64,000 bases of DNA. Source: Bacteroidia bacterium. GTDB taxonomy: Bacteria > Bacteroidota > Bacteroidia > J057. Of this stretch, positions 28,732 through 36,247 are shown piece by piece. Each line of letters begins with the position of its first letter. The first letter of the stretch is position 1. The DNA lies in the NCBI GenBank assembly GCA_030430205.1, contig JAUIGE010000010.1, positions 116,967 to 180,966 of the forward strand, written 5' to 3'. The position numbers and the translations under genes were made by a program. The notes beneath the pieces are model-generated. The model was given only the letters and a program-made list of their open reading frames with translations, was not told the origin of the DNA and ran no database searches.

Positions 28732-30219
28732 ATGAAAAAAAACCATCCCATCACCGAGAATCACCTCTTGCAAAACCGCCGTGCTTTCCTGGCCAAAACC
28801 GCCAAAGGCATAGGCGCTGCTGCCCTGGCTGGCTTGCTGGGCAAGGGCCTCAGCAGTTGTGTGAGCGGCCTGGGCGACACTGCGCCCGAACGTGCCCTGA
28901 AAGGCATCCTCAGCAATCCGCATTTCGCCCCTCAAGCCAGGCGCGTGATCTACCTCTTTCAGAGCGGGGGCCCTTCTCAGTTGGAATTGTTTGACTACAA
29001 ACCCATGCTCACCAGGATGCGCGGGCAGGACCTGCCGGAGTCTATCCGACAGGGACAACGCCTGACGGGCATGACCTCCGGGCAGACCTCTTTCCCATTG
29101 GTGAATTCGCCTTACAAATTCCAGCAGCATGGCCAGAGCGGTGCCTGGATGAGTGAATTGCTGCCCTATACCTCGCAGGTGGTGGATGAGCTGTGCATCA
29201 TCAAATCCATGCATACCGAAGCGATCAACCATGATCCGGCGATCACCTTTTTTCAGACGGGTTCCCAGCAAAGCGGAAGACCTTCCATGGGCTCATGGCT
29301 GAGCTATGGCCTGGGTAGCGAAAATGAAAATCTCCCGGGATTTTGTGTGTTGCTGTCGCGGGGGACGGGCAGGCCTTTTGGGCAGCCTTTGTATTCGCGT
29401 TTGTGGGGAAATGGCTTTTTGCATTCGCTGCACCAGGGCGTGCAGTTTCGTTCGGGCAAAGATCCCGTGCTTTTTCTCAATGATCCCGAAGGCATGTCCA
29501 AACCCGACCGCCGCAGGATGCTCGACAAGCTCGAAGAGCTCAACCAAAAGCAATACGAGGAATACGGCGATCCCGAAATCCAAAGCCGCATCGCGCAATA
29601 CGAAATGGCTTACCGCATGCAGACCTCCGTGCCGGAGCTGATGGATGTATCCGGCGAGCCCGATAGCATCTATCGGATGTATGGCCCGGATGCGACGCAG
29701 CCGGGCACCTTTGCCGCCAACTGCCTGTTGGCGAGGCGACTGGCTGAGCGCGGCGTGCGCTTTATCCAGCTCTATCACATGGGCTGGGACGCCCATTTCA
29801 ACCTGCCTACGCAGATAAAAGGCCAGGCCAAAGACGTCGATCAGGCCTCCGCCGCCCTCATCACCGACCTTAAGCAACGCGGTATGCTGGAAGATACCCT
29901 CGTCGTTTGGGGAGGAGAATTTGGGCGAACGAATTATTCGCAGGGGGTACTCACGGAGACCGATTATGGACGCGATCACCATCCCCGCTGCTTTACCATC
30001 TGGATGGCAGGGGGCGGCATCAAGCCGGGCATGGTGTATGGTGAGACAGATGAATTTGGCTACAATATCGTAGAGAATCCCGTGCATGTGCATGATTTTC
30101 AGGCGACATTGCTGCACCAACTGGGGATAGATCACGAGCGCCTCACCTATAAATACCAGGGCAGAAGATTCCGCCTGACAGATGTCCATGGAAAAATCAT
30201 CCACGATATATTAGCATAA
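28732..30219 (+). CDS. DUF1501 domain-containing protein
   Basis: A 495-residue exported protein beginning with a twin-arginine-like leader ([21 protein letters not shown]) and a possible lipobox LSSC. The body is a DUF1501 domain (alkaline-phosphatase/sulfatase-fold-like), with [18 protein letters not shown] near residue 85 and [34 protein letters not shown] later. The ATG at 28732 overlaps the end of the DUF1553 gene by two bases short of its stop, so translation may be coupled. Paired DUF1553/DUF1501 proteins are typical of Planctomycetes and Saprospiraceae. Confidence 0.93.
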   Translation: MKKNHPITENHLLQNRRAFLAKTAKGIGAAALAGLLGKGLSSCVSGLGDTAPERALKGILSNPHFAPQARRVIYLFQSGGPSQLELFDYKPMLTRMRGQDLPESIRQGQRLTGMTSGQTSFPLVNSPYKFQQHGQSGAWMSELLPYTSQVVDELCIIKSMHTEAINHDPAITFFQTGSQQSGRPSMGSWLSYGLGSENENLPGFCVLLSRGTGRPFGQPLYSRLWGNGFLHSLHQGVQFRSGKDPVLFLNDPEGMSKPDRRRMLDKLEELNQKQYEEYGDPEIQSRIAQYEMAYRMQTSVPELMDVSGEPDSIYRMYGPDATQPGTFAANCLLARRLAERGVRFIQLYHMGWDAHFNLPTQIKGQAKDVDQASAALITDLKQRGMLEDTLVVWGGEFGRTNYSQGVLTETDYGRDHHPRCFTIWMAGGGIKPGMVYGETDEFGYNIVENPVHVHDFQATLLHQLGIDHERLTYKYQGRRFRLTDVHGKIIHDILA

Positions 30220-30224
30220 CTCTT

Positions 30225-30887
30225 ATGCCAAAACTCAGATACAGCTGGCCGTTTTATTTCGCCATTTTTGGCAATCTCCTCATGTGGGAGGAGTTGACAC
30301 AAGGATGGATATACTCCCTCATCCAAGATCTCAGCATCCTAAAAGACCGGGAATACTTCGTGATTGGATTGCTCACTTTTATATGCGTCAGCATGTTTTT
30401 CATCACGGTCTATCAACTCTGGATCAACCGATTCAAAAATGACAAAAGATGGCTTTTGGTCATCGTGGGCCTGATATTTCTGGCGGTCATCTTTTTATTG
30501 GTGCTGGAAACTTTTGGCTCTCCCAATCCTGACTACCTCCTGATGGTCTATGGCCTGTGGTGCCTGCTGCTGATGTTTGTCTATGGCTTGAGGCAAAGGG
30601 CAAAACCTATCCATCTGAAAAGCAAATTCACTTTGCCCAAAAATATCACCGTGATGGTAATCCTCGGAGGCGGTGTCCTCATTGGTCTACTAACCCTGGC
30701 AAAGCAATTTAACTTCAGTTTTTATAAAGGGAGAAACGGCGACTTTATAGGGTTTTATGCCCTGATCCTCCAAATAGGCCTTCCGCTGGCCATGCTGCTC
30801 AATATGCTGGACCATCACGCCCGATATAAGGGGCGGGGATTTGCGAAAAAGCAATTGGATTTGATTGAGCGATTGGGGGAGGATTGA
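30225..30887 (+). CDS. Hypothetical polytopic membrane protein
   Basis: A 220-residue protein with six or so hydrophobic segments (for example WLLVIVGLIFLAVIFLLVLE and TVMVILGGGVLIGLLTLA). No family recognised. It starts 5 bp after the DUF1501 stop, so it is probably cotranscribed with the cytochrome/DUF1501 genes. Confidence 0.75.
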   Translation: MPKLRYSWPFYFAIFGNLLMWEELTQGWIYSLIQDLSILKDREYFVIGLLTFICVSMFFITVYQLWINRFKNDKRWLLVIVGLIFLAVIFLLVLETFGSPNPDYLLMVYGLWCLLLMFVYGLRQRAKPIHLKSKFTLPKNITVMVILGGGVLIGLLTLAKQFNFSFYKGRNGDFIGFYALILQIGLPLAMLLNMLDHHARYKGRGFAKKQLDLIERLGED

Positions 30888-30974
30888 TTGCTACGCAATC
30901 CCTTTGTGCAAACTCAGAAAATTATCTAATTTTCATTCTCTTTGCTGCAAAGGCATGCGACGATATGTCGTTGT

Positions 30975-31060
30975 TGCAGGGACGCATCGTAATGCGTTTG
31001 CTTGTAGGGACGCATCGTAATGCGTTTGCTTGTAGGGACGCATTATAATGCGTCCCTACA
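30975..31060. repeat. Tandem and palindromic GTAGGGACGCAT repeats
   Basis: Two direct 28-bp units at 30975-31002 and 31003-31030, differing by one base, are followed by a 30-bp perfect palindrome at 31031-31060 with arms TGTAGGGACGCATTA and TAATGCGTCCCTACA. An 18-bp AT-rich palindrome at 30917-30934 precedes them. They fill the gap before topB. The same core occurs at 59490-59517. Confidence 0.9.
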
Positions 31061-31096
31061 AAACACAAGGCAAAGCCTTGATAATCATAATTTCCC

Positions 31097-33430
31097 ATGA
31101 AAATCTGCATAGCCGAAAAACCCTCCGTAGCCCGCGAAATCGCGGCCATCCTCGGCGCAACGGCCCGCCGTGACGGCTATTATGAAGGCAATGGCTATGC
31201 CGTCACCTGGACCTTCGGTCATTTCTGCGAGCTCAAAGACCCCGACGAATACGAGCCCCACTGGAAAAAGTGGAGCATGCATACCCTGCCGATGCTACCG
31301 CATCGTTTTGATATTCGCCTGAAAAAGAATCAGGGCGTAAAAAAGCAGTTTAAGATCGTCAAGGACTTGTTTAAGCAAGCTGAAGTGGTCATCAATTGCG
31401 GGGATGCCGGGCAGGAAGGCGAGCTGATCCAACGCTGGGTGATGAAGCTGGCGAAGTACAAAGGGCCGGTCAAACGGCTTTGGATTTCCTCGCTCACGCC
31501 GGAGGCGATACGGGATGGCTTTCAGAACCTGAAAGAGGGGGCCGACTTCGACAACCTGTATTATGCAGGTTTTTCGCGCGCCATCGGCGATTGGCTGTTG
31601 GGGATAAACGCCACGCGGCTTTTCACCCTCAAATACGGCGGATACAAGCAGATGCTTTCCATCGGGCGGGTGCAAACGCCCACCCTGGCGATGCTGGTGC
31701 AGCGACATCTTGAGATTCAGAACTTCAAACCGGAAGCTTACTGGGAATTGCAAACAGCCTACCGGGAAGTGACTTTCAGCTGTACAAAAGGGAAATTCGG
31801 CAAAAAAGAAGAAGGCGAAAAACTATTCGAACAAGTTAAGGATCAACCTTTTAGCATCACTTCCGTCGAGAAAAAAGACGCCAAAGAAGCGCCTCCATAC
31901 CTTTTCGATCTGACCAGTCTGCAGGTTCACTGCAACAAACGCTTTTCCTATTCGGCAGACATGACGCTCAAGATCGCCCAAAAGCTCTACGAGCAAAAAG
32001 TCATCACCTATCCGCGTGTTGACACGGTCTTTTTGCCTAATGACATCTATCCCAAGGCCTCGGGCATTTTGCAAAAATTGTCGAAATACAGCCAATTTAC
32101 CCAGCCTTTGCTCGGCAAAAAGCTACGCAAGTCAGCCAAATTTTTTAACGATAAAAAGGTCACCGACCACCACGCCATCATCCCCACTGGCATAGAGCAA
32201 GGGCTCGACAGCGCTTCGCAAAACGTCTACGACGCCATTGTCCGCCGTTTTATCGGCGCTTTTTATCCTGATTGCCTGCTCGCCAAAACCGCCGTGCTGG
32301 GCGAATCCGCCCAGGTAGAATTCAAAGCCACAGGCAAGGAAATCCTCGATCCGGGATGGCGGGTGCTGTACCCCAGGCCTGCGAAAAAGGAGAAAGAGGA
32401 CGATGATGAAAAAGGCAGAGAAGAAGATGAGGGGATATTGCCAACATTTGTGGTTGGGGAAAGCGGGCCACATGAGCCCACCCTGGTCGAAAAGCAGACA
32501 CAGCCTCCCAAGGCATTTACAGAAGGTACGCTGCTGCGCGCCATGGAAACCGCCGGCAAACAGGTGGATGACGAAAAATTGAGGGAGTTGATGAAGGAAA
32601 ACGGCATTGGCCGTCCCTCCACGCGGGCAGCGATCATCGAGACGCTTTTTCGCAGAAAATACATCGAGCGGAAACGCAAGCTGGTCATCCCGACTGATAC
32701 GGGCATACAGCTGATCGGCACCATCGAAAATGAATTGCTCAAGTCTGCCGAGCTTACCGGTATATGGGAAAAACAGCTGAGGGAGATTGAAAGAGGGGAA
32801 TATTCTTCCTCTGCCTTTGTGAAAGGCATGAAGGAGATGGTGCAGGCTTTGACCATAGAAGTGCAAAACGCTGCTTATAAGCAGGTTTTTAAACAGAGTG
32901 TGAATACGGGTACCAGTCCGAGTAGCGAGAGCAGGAAAAAAGCGCCGACGAAGTCGAAGACATCTTCGGAAATGGCCTGCCCAAAATGCAGGCAGGGGAC
33001 TATGCTCAAGGGAAAAAGCGCCTACGGCTGCAGCCGCTACAAAGAGGGATGCGATTTTCGCGTTCCCTTTGCGATTCAGGGGAAGAAAATTTCGGAGAAA
33101 CAGGTGGCGCGGCTTGTCGGAAAAGGCGCGACGGTTTTTTTGAAGGGATTTGATGTGGGGGGGAAAAAGGAAGAAGGGAGGGTTCTTCTGGGGGAAAAGT
33201 TTGAGTTGAAGTTTGAGTTGAAGAACGGGAGAGAGCAGCCGCCCGCGGGCGATGCGCCCGCCTGCCCCAAGTGTGGCCTTGGCCACATCGTCAAAGGAAA
33301 AACGGCTTACGGCTGTAGCCGTTGGAAAGCGGGATGCGATTTTCGCTTTTCTTTTGAGGCGCTGCGGCAGCGCGCAGAAGGGCGAAAATTGACGAAGGCT
33401 TTGGTTATTGAAATTATTTCAGCTAAATGA
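31097..33430 (+). CDS. topB: DNA topoisomerase III
   Basis: A 777-residue type IA topoisomerase that decatenates and relaxes DNA in the cytoplasm. The Toprim domain starts at MKICIAEKPSVAREI (Glu7 catalytic); its acidic motif reads DAGQEGEL rather than the more common DADREGE. The catalytic Tyr lies in the VITYPRVDTVFLP loop, where most relatives have YPRTDS. Two C-terminal zinc-ribbon domains follow (CPKCRQGTMLKGKSAYGCSR near 627 and a second copy near 722). A GTAGGG repeat array lies just upstream. Confidence 0.96.
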   Translation: MKICIAEKPSVAREIAAILGATARRDGYYEGNGYAVTWTFGHFCELKDPDEYEPHWKKWSMHTLPMLPHRFDIRLKKNQGVKKQFKIVKDLFKQAEVVINCGDAGQEGELIQRWVMKLAKYKGPVKRLWISSLTPEAIRDGFQNLKEGADFDNLYYAGFSRAIGDWLLGINATRLFTLKYGGYKQMLSIGRVQTPTLAMLVQRHLEIQNFKPEAYWELQTAYREVTFSCTKGKFGKKEEGEKLFEQVKDQPFSITSVEKKDAKEAPPYLFDLTSLQVHCNKRFSYSADMTLKIAQKLYEQKVITYPRVDTVFLPNDIYPKASGILQKLSKYSQFTQPLLGKKLRKSAKFFNDKKVTDHHAIIPTGIEQGLDSASQNVYDAIVRRFIGAFYPDCLLAKTAVLGESAQVEFKATGKEILDPGWRVLYPRPAKKEKEDDDEKGREEDEGILPTFVVGESGPHEPTLVEKQTQPPKAFTEGTLLRAMETAGKQVDDEKLRELMKENGIGRPSTRAAIIETLFRRKYIERKRKLVIPTDTGIQLIGTIENELLKSAELTGIWEKQLREIERGEYSSSAFVKGMKEMVQALTIEVQNAAYKQVFKQSVNTGTSPSSESRKKAPTKSKTSSEMACPKCRQGTMLKGKSAYGCSRYKEGCDFRVPFAIQGKKISEKQVARLVGKGATVFLKGFDVGGKKEEGRVLLGEKFELKFELKNGREQPPAGDAPACPKCGLGHIVKGKTAYGCSRWKAGCDFRFSFEALRQRAEGRKLTKALVIEIISAK

Positions 33431-33437
33431 TTTTTCT

Positions 33438-33510
33438 ACCGCGGATTTCGCAGATAAGAGCCCAAACATGCCCGATTTGCGAAAATCCGCGCAATCTGCG
33501 GACAAAAAAA
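33438..33510. repeat. Inverted repeat after topB
   Basis: CGCGGATTTCGCAGAT near 33440-33455 pairs with the later TGCGAAAATCCGCG stretch, and a further ATCTGCGG follows. It sits between the topB stop and the start codon at 33517 and includes in-frame sequence upstream of the dioxygenase ORF. It looks like a dispersed hairpin repeat that could terminate topB transcription. Confidence 0.65.
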
Positions 33511-33516
33511 TCCCCT

Positions 33517-34245
33517 ATGCCACACCCAACACAAATCAGCGAAAAAGACCTGCTCGCGGCCTCCCAAAAATTGGAACATCAGGGATTTGCCATCCTGCCC
33601 GATGTTTTTTCCCAAAGGGAAATCGTCCAGCTCAAAAGCACCTTAGATAAAAGCCTGGGGCTGAAGGAAAACAAAATACATTCGCAAAGGAGGCTGCTTC
33701 AAGCCGTACCCAAGCTGAAAAAGGTGTTATTCAACAACCATCTTCTGCGCATCATCCACCACATTCAGCCAGATGCTTTTTTGGTAAAATCTATTTATTT
33801 CGACAAAACGCCTGAAACCAACTGGTTTGTAACCTGGCATCAGGATATCCCCATCAATGTGTCCGGGAAAAAAGAAGCCGATGGCTTCTCGCGCTGGACC
33901 TTCAAAGAAGGTATTCACAGCGTCTGTCCGCCCGAAGAATATTGCAAAAATATCTTCACCCTCCGCATCCATCTCGACGATACCGACGAGCTCAACGGCG
34001 CACTCAAAGTGCTGCCCGGCTCCCACCAAAAGCACTATAGCGACAGCGAAATCGCTGCCCTTGCTGAAAACAGCCAGGTTGTCAACTGCCTGGTGGATGC
34101 CGGAGGCCTGATGGCGATGAAGCCCCTTTTGCTGCATGCTTCAGGAAAAAGCAAAAACCAAAAAGGGAGACAAGTTATTCACCTGGAATTTGCTTCTTTG
34201 GATTTGCCAGATGGTCTGGATTGGTTGGAGAAGGAAATCTGTTAA
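33517..34245 (+). CDS. PhyH-like Fe(II)/2-oxoglutarate dioxygenase
   Basis: A 242-residue cytoplasmic enzyme. The HxD iron motif is in TWHQDIPINV and the distal His in KPLLLHASGKS, with a downstream Arg (GRQVIHLEF) that would bind 2-oxoglutarate. The ATG at 33517 is preferred to the earlier in-frame ATG at 33427, which would translate the repeat DNA. Members hydroxylate acyl-CoAs, halogenate or modify small molecules; the substrate is unknown. It ends 3 bp from the convergent UnbV gene. Confidence 0.88.
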   Translation: MPHPTQISEKDLLAASQKLEHQGFAILPDVFSQREIVQLKSTLDKSLGLKENKIHSQRRLLQAVPKLKKVLFNNHLLRIIHHIQPDAFLVKSIYFDKTPETNWFVTWHQDIPINVSGKKEADGFSRWTFKEGIHSVCPPEEYCKNIFTLRIHLDDTDELNGALKVLPGSHQKHYSDSEIAALAENSQVVNCLVDAGGLMAMKPLLLHASGKSKNQKGRQVIHLEFASLDLPDGLDWLEKEIC

Positions 34246-34248
34246 GCC

Positions 34249-36042
34249 TCACCGAATCACCAGCTTCCGCGACACCTTCTCCTCGCCTACGAGCAAACTC
34301 ACATGATACACGCCAGCGGGCAGCTTTTGCTCTGTCAAGGGAATGGCTATGCGCGTATGGCCGCGAAGGAGGTTCAGCTCCTGCTTCCAGAGAAGCTGGC
34401 CAAGGGCATTGAAAAGGGACAATTCACCGGCCTGGCGGCCCTTTTTGCTTTCGATGTCTACCCAGATTTGCTCACTGTCGAGTGAGGCATAATTGGGGAA
34501 AAGTTGTAGCTGAATCTTGCCTGCGGCAAGCTGATCGCCTATCCCATTGACGCTGCCTTCGGTCAGCGTGAGGTACTGATCCACGCTGACGCCCGTCAGC
34601 ATCTCCCGGCCCGAGCCGGGCCAATCCACGTAGAGCGTATCCACGCTGCTGGCGTCTCCCAGCCCAAAATGGGCTGTCAGGCTGTTTTGTCCGGCGTAGC
34701 CGGATTGGGAGCGAATCTCGCGAATCTGCCAGACGGTCTGGCCGCCTATCGTCGCTTTGAGACGGATTTTGGCGCCGACGGCGCTGGCGTTGGATTGCGT
34801 GCCACGCAGCTTGATTTTCAACCAATGGTTGCTGTTTCCCTGATTGAGCAAAAGGCTGTTGGCCTTTTCGCTATCGGTCGTGCTGTTTTTGCAGTTGGCT
34901 ACGACCAGATCGAGGAAGCCATCATTGTTCACATCGCCCCAGGCGAGGCCATAGGAGCAGATATTGCCGTTGGCGGGGAGCAGAGAAGTCACATCCGTGA
35001 AGCTGCCGTCGCCCTGGTTTTCGAAAAGGCGGTTTTCCATATTGCCGCCGCAAAAGCCGTTGGCGATCGCCAGATCGAGGTCGCCATCATTGTCGTAATC
35101 GCCAAAGGCGGAGCCATAGGTACAGCCGCGAAAGCGGGCGACGGTATCCGTCAGGATGGCCGAAAAGCCATTTCCTGTATTTTCAAACAGCTGATTTCTC
35201 ACTTCCACCAGATAACCGGAATTGCCGATAAAAACGTCAAAATCGCCATCGTTGTCGATGTCGCCCCAGGAAGCCGTCATGCTGCTGCGTGTCTGGGTGA
35301 CGAGATCACCTGTTGTGATTTTTTCAAACTGACCGCCGCCTTTGCCGCGGAAGAGGTTGTTGGCATTGTTGCCTTCGTTGGTGACGAAGAGGTCGGTGAT
35401 GCCATCATCGTCATAATCCAGCCAGATGGCGCCTCTGCTGGTCACCGTTTCGGTGACAAGGGTGTGGCTGGTCACCCGCTGAAATTTGCCGTTTTGCCTG
35501 TTGCGATACAGGTAGTTTTCCAGCGTACCGCCGCTGTTGGTGACATATATGTCCAGCCAGCCATCGCCATTATAATCGCCAAAAGAGGCGGTCTCTGTAA
35601 AGGACCCCAGGACGATGCCCGCCTGGGAATTGTACTTCAATTCGCCTTTCCCATCATTGAGACACAGAAAATCCTCGCTGCCATACCAGCTGGAAACCAT
35701 GCCATCTATATGGCCATCATTGTTGTAATCGGCAAAGCTCGCTCCATCGGAGGGGTTTGACACCTGGACGATGGCCATATTGGTGATGGAGGTGAAATTG
35801 CCGGTGCCGTCATTGAGGTAGAGGAGGTCCTGCTGGCCTCCTTTGAGGCCGTTGGAGATGAAGATATCTTCCCAGCCGTCATTGTTGAGGTCGAGGAAAT
35901 TGACAGATCGGCTGTCGGACAGCTGGGTCGTGACAGGGCTGCTCACGGCCTGAAAGGCCTGCCCATGTACAGCCGTCAGGCTGATGAGCAGGCTGCAAGC
36001 AGCTATGGCCAGGTTTCGGGAAAAAGCATTTGAAAAATACAT
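34249..36042 (-). CDS. T9SS-secreted FG-GAP/VCBS-repeat protein with ASPIC/UnbV domain
   Basis: A 597-residue secreted protein from the ATG at 36040-36042, preceded by a signal peptide (SLLISLTAVHGQAF). Repeated calcium loops such as LDLNNDGWEDIF and FADYNNDGHIDG form an FG-GAP/VCBS beta-propeller. The ASPIC/UnbV segment (GNSNHWLKIKLRGTQSNASA) follows, and the C-terminal 80 residues (LFNALGQLLWKQELN, then GVYHVSLLVGEEKVSRKLVIR) form a type IX secretion sorting domain. It is therefore exported by the Por system and attached to the outer surface. It is divergent from the hybrid kinase gene. Confidence 0.92.
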   Translation of the reverse strand: MYFSNAFSRNLAIAACSLLISLTAVHGQAFQAVSSPVTTQLSDSRSVNFLDLNNDGWEDIFISNGLKGGQQDLLYLNDGTGNFTSITNMAIVQVSNPSDGASFADYNNDGHIDGMVSSWYGSEDFLCLNDGKGELKYNSQAGIVLGSFTETASFGDYNGDGWLDIYVTNSGGTLENYLYRNRQNGKFQRVTSHTLVTETVTSRGAIWLDYDDDGITDLFVTNEGNNANNLFRGKGGGQFEKITTGDLVTQTRSSMTASWGDIDNDGDFDVFIGNSGYLVEVRNQLFENTGNGFSAILTDTVARFRGCTYGSAFGDYDNDGDLDLAIANGFCGGNMENRLFENQGDGSFTDVTSLLPANGNICSYGLAWGDVNNDGFLDLVVANCKNSTTDSEKANSLLLNQGNSNHWLKIKLRGTQSNASAVGAKIRLKATIGGQTVWQIREIRSQSGYAGQNSLTAHFGLGDASSVDTLYVDWPGSGREMLTGVSVDQYLTLTEGSVNGIGDQLAAGKIQLQLFPNYASLDSEQIWVDIESKKGRQAGELSLFNALGQLLWKQELNLLRGHTRIAIPLTEQKLPAGVYHVSLLVGEEKVSRKLVIR

Positions 36043-36247
36043 AGCAACAGTCTTTTGGTTTAACTGCTTCAAGATGGATAAAAAGGAAATACACATTTGG
36101 GGAATGATACCGGGGAGGCTTTTACTTGCCTGTTTGGGAGCCTTTGGGAGCCAGATACCGTTGGGCATTAGGAAATGGTTATTGGGGGATTGGGCTGCGA
36201 AAAATCATTTTTTTTTCTCAGAAAGAAACAAGTATCTTTCTTATAGA

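Noticed and set aside
30975..31060. Possible CRISPR array before topB
   Set aside because: The units are directly adjacent without spacers and one is a full palindrome; no cas genes are present.
34669..35760. 363-residue plus-strand open frame opposite the UnbV gene
   Set aside because: Antisense shadow of repetitive Asp/Asn-rich coding sequence; composition (many Val, Ile, Ala) reflects the complement of the FG-GAP codons.
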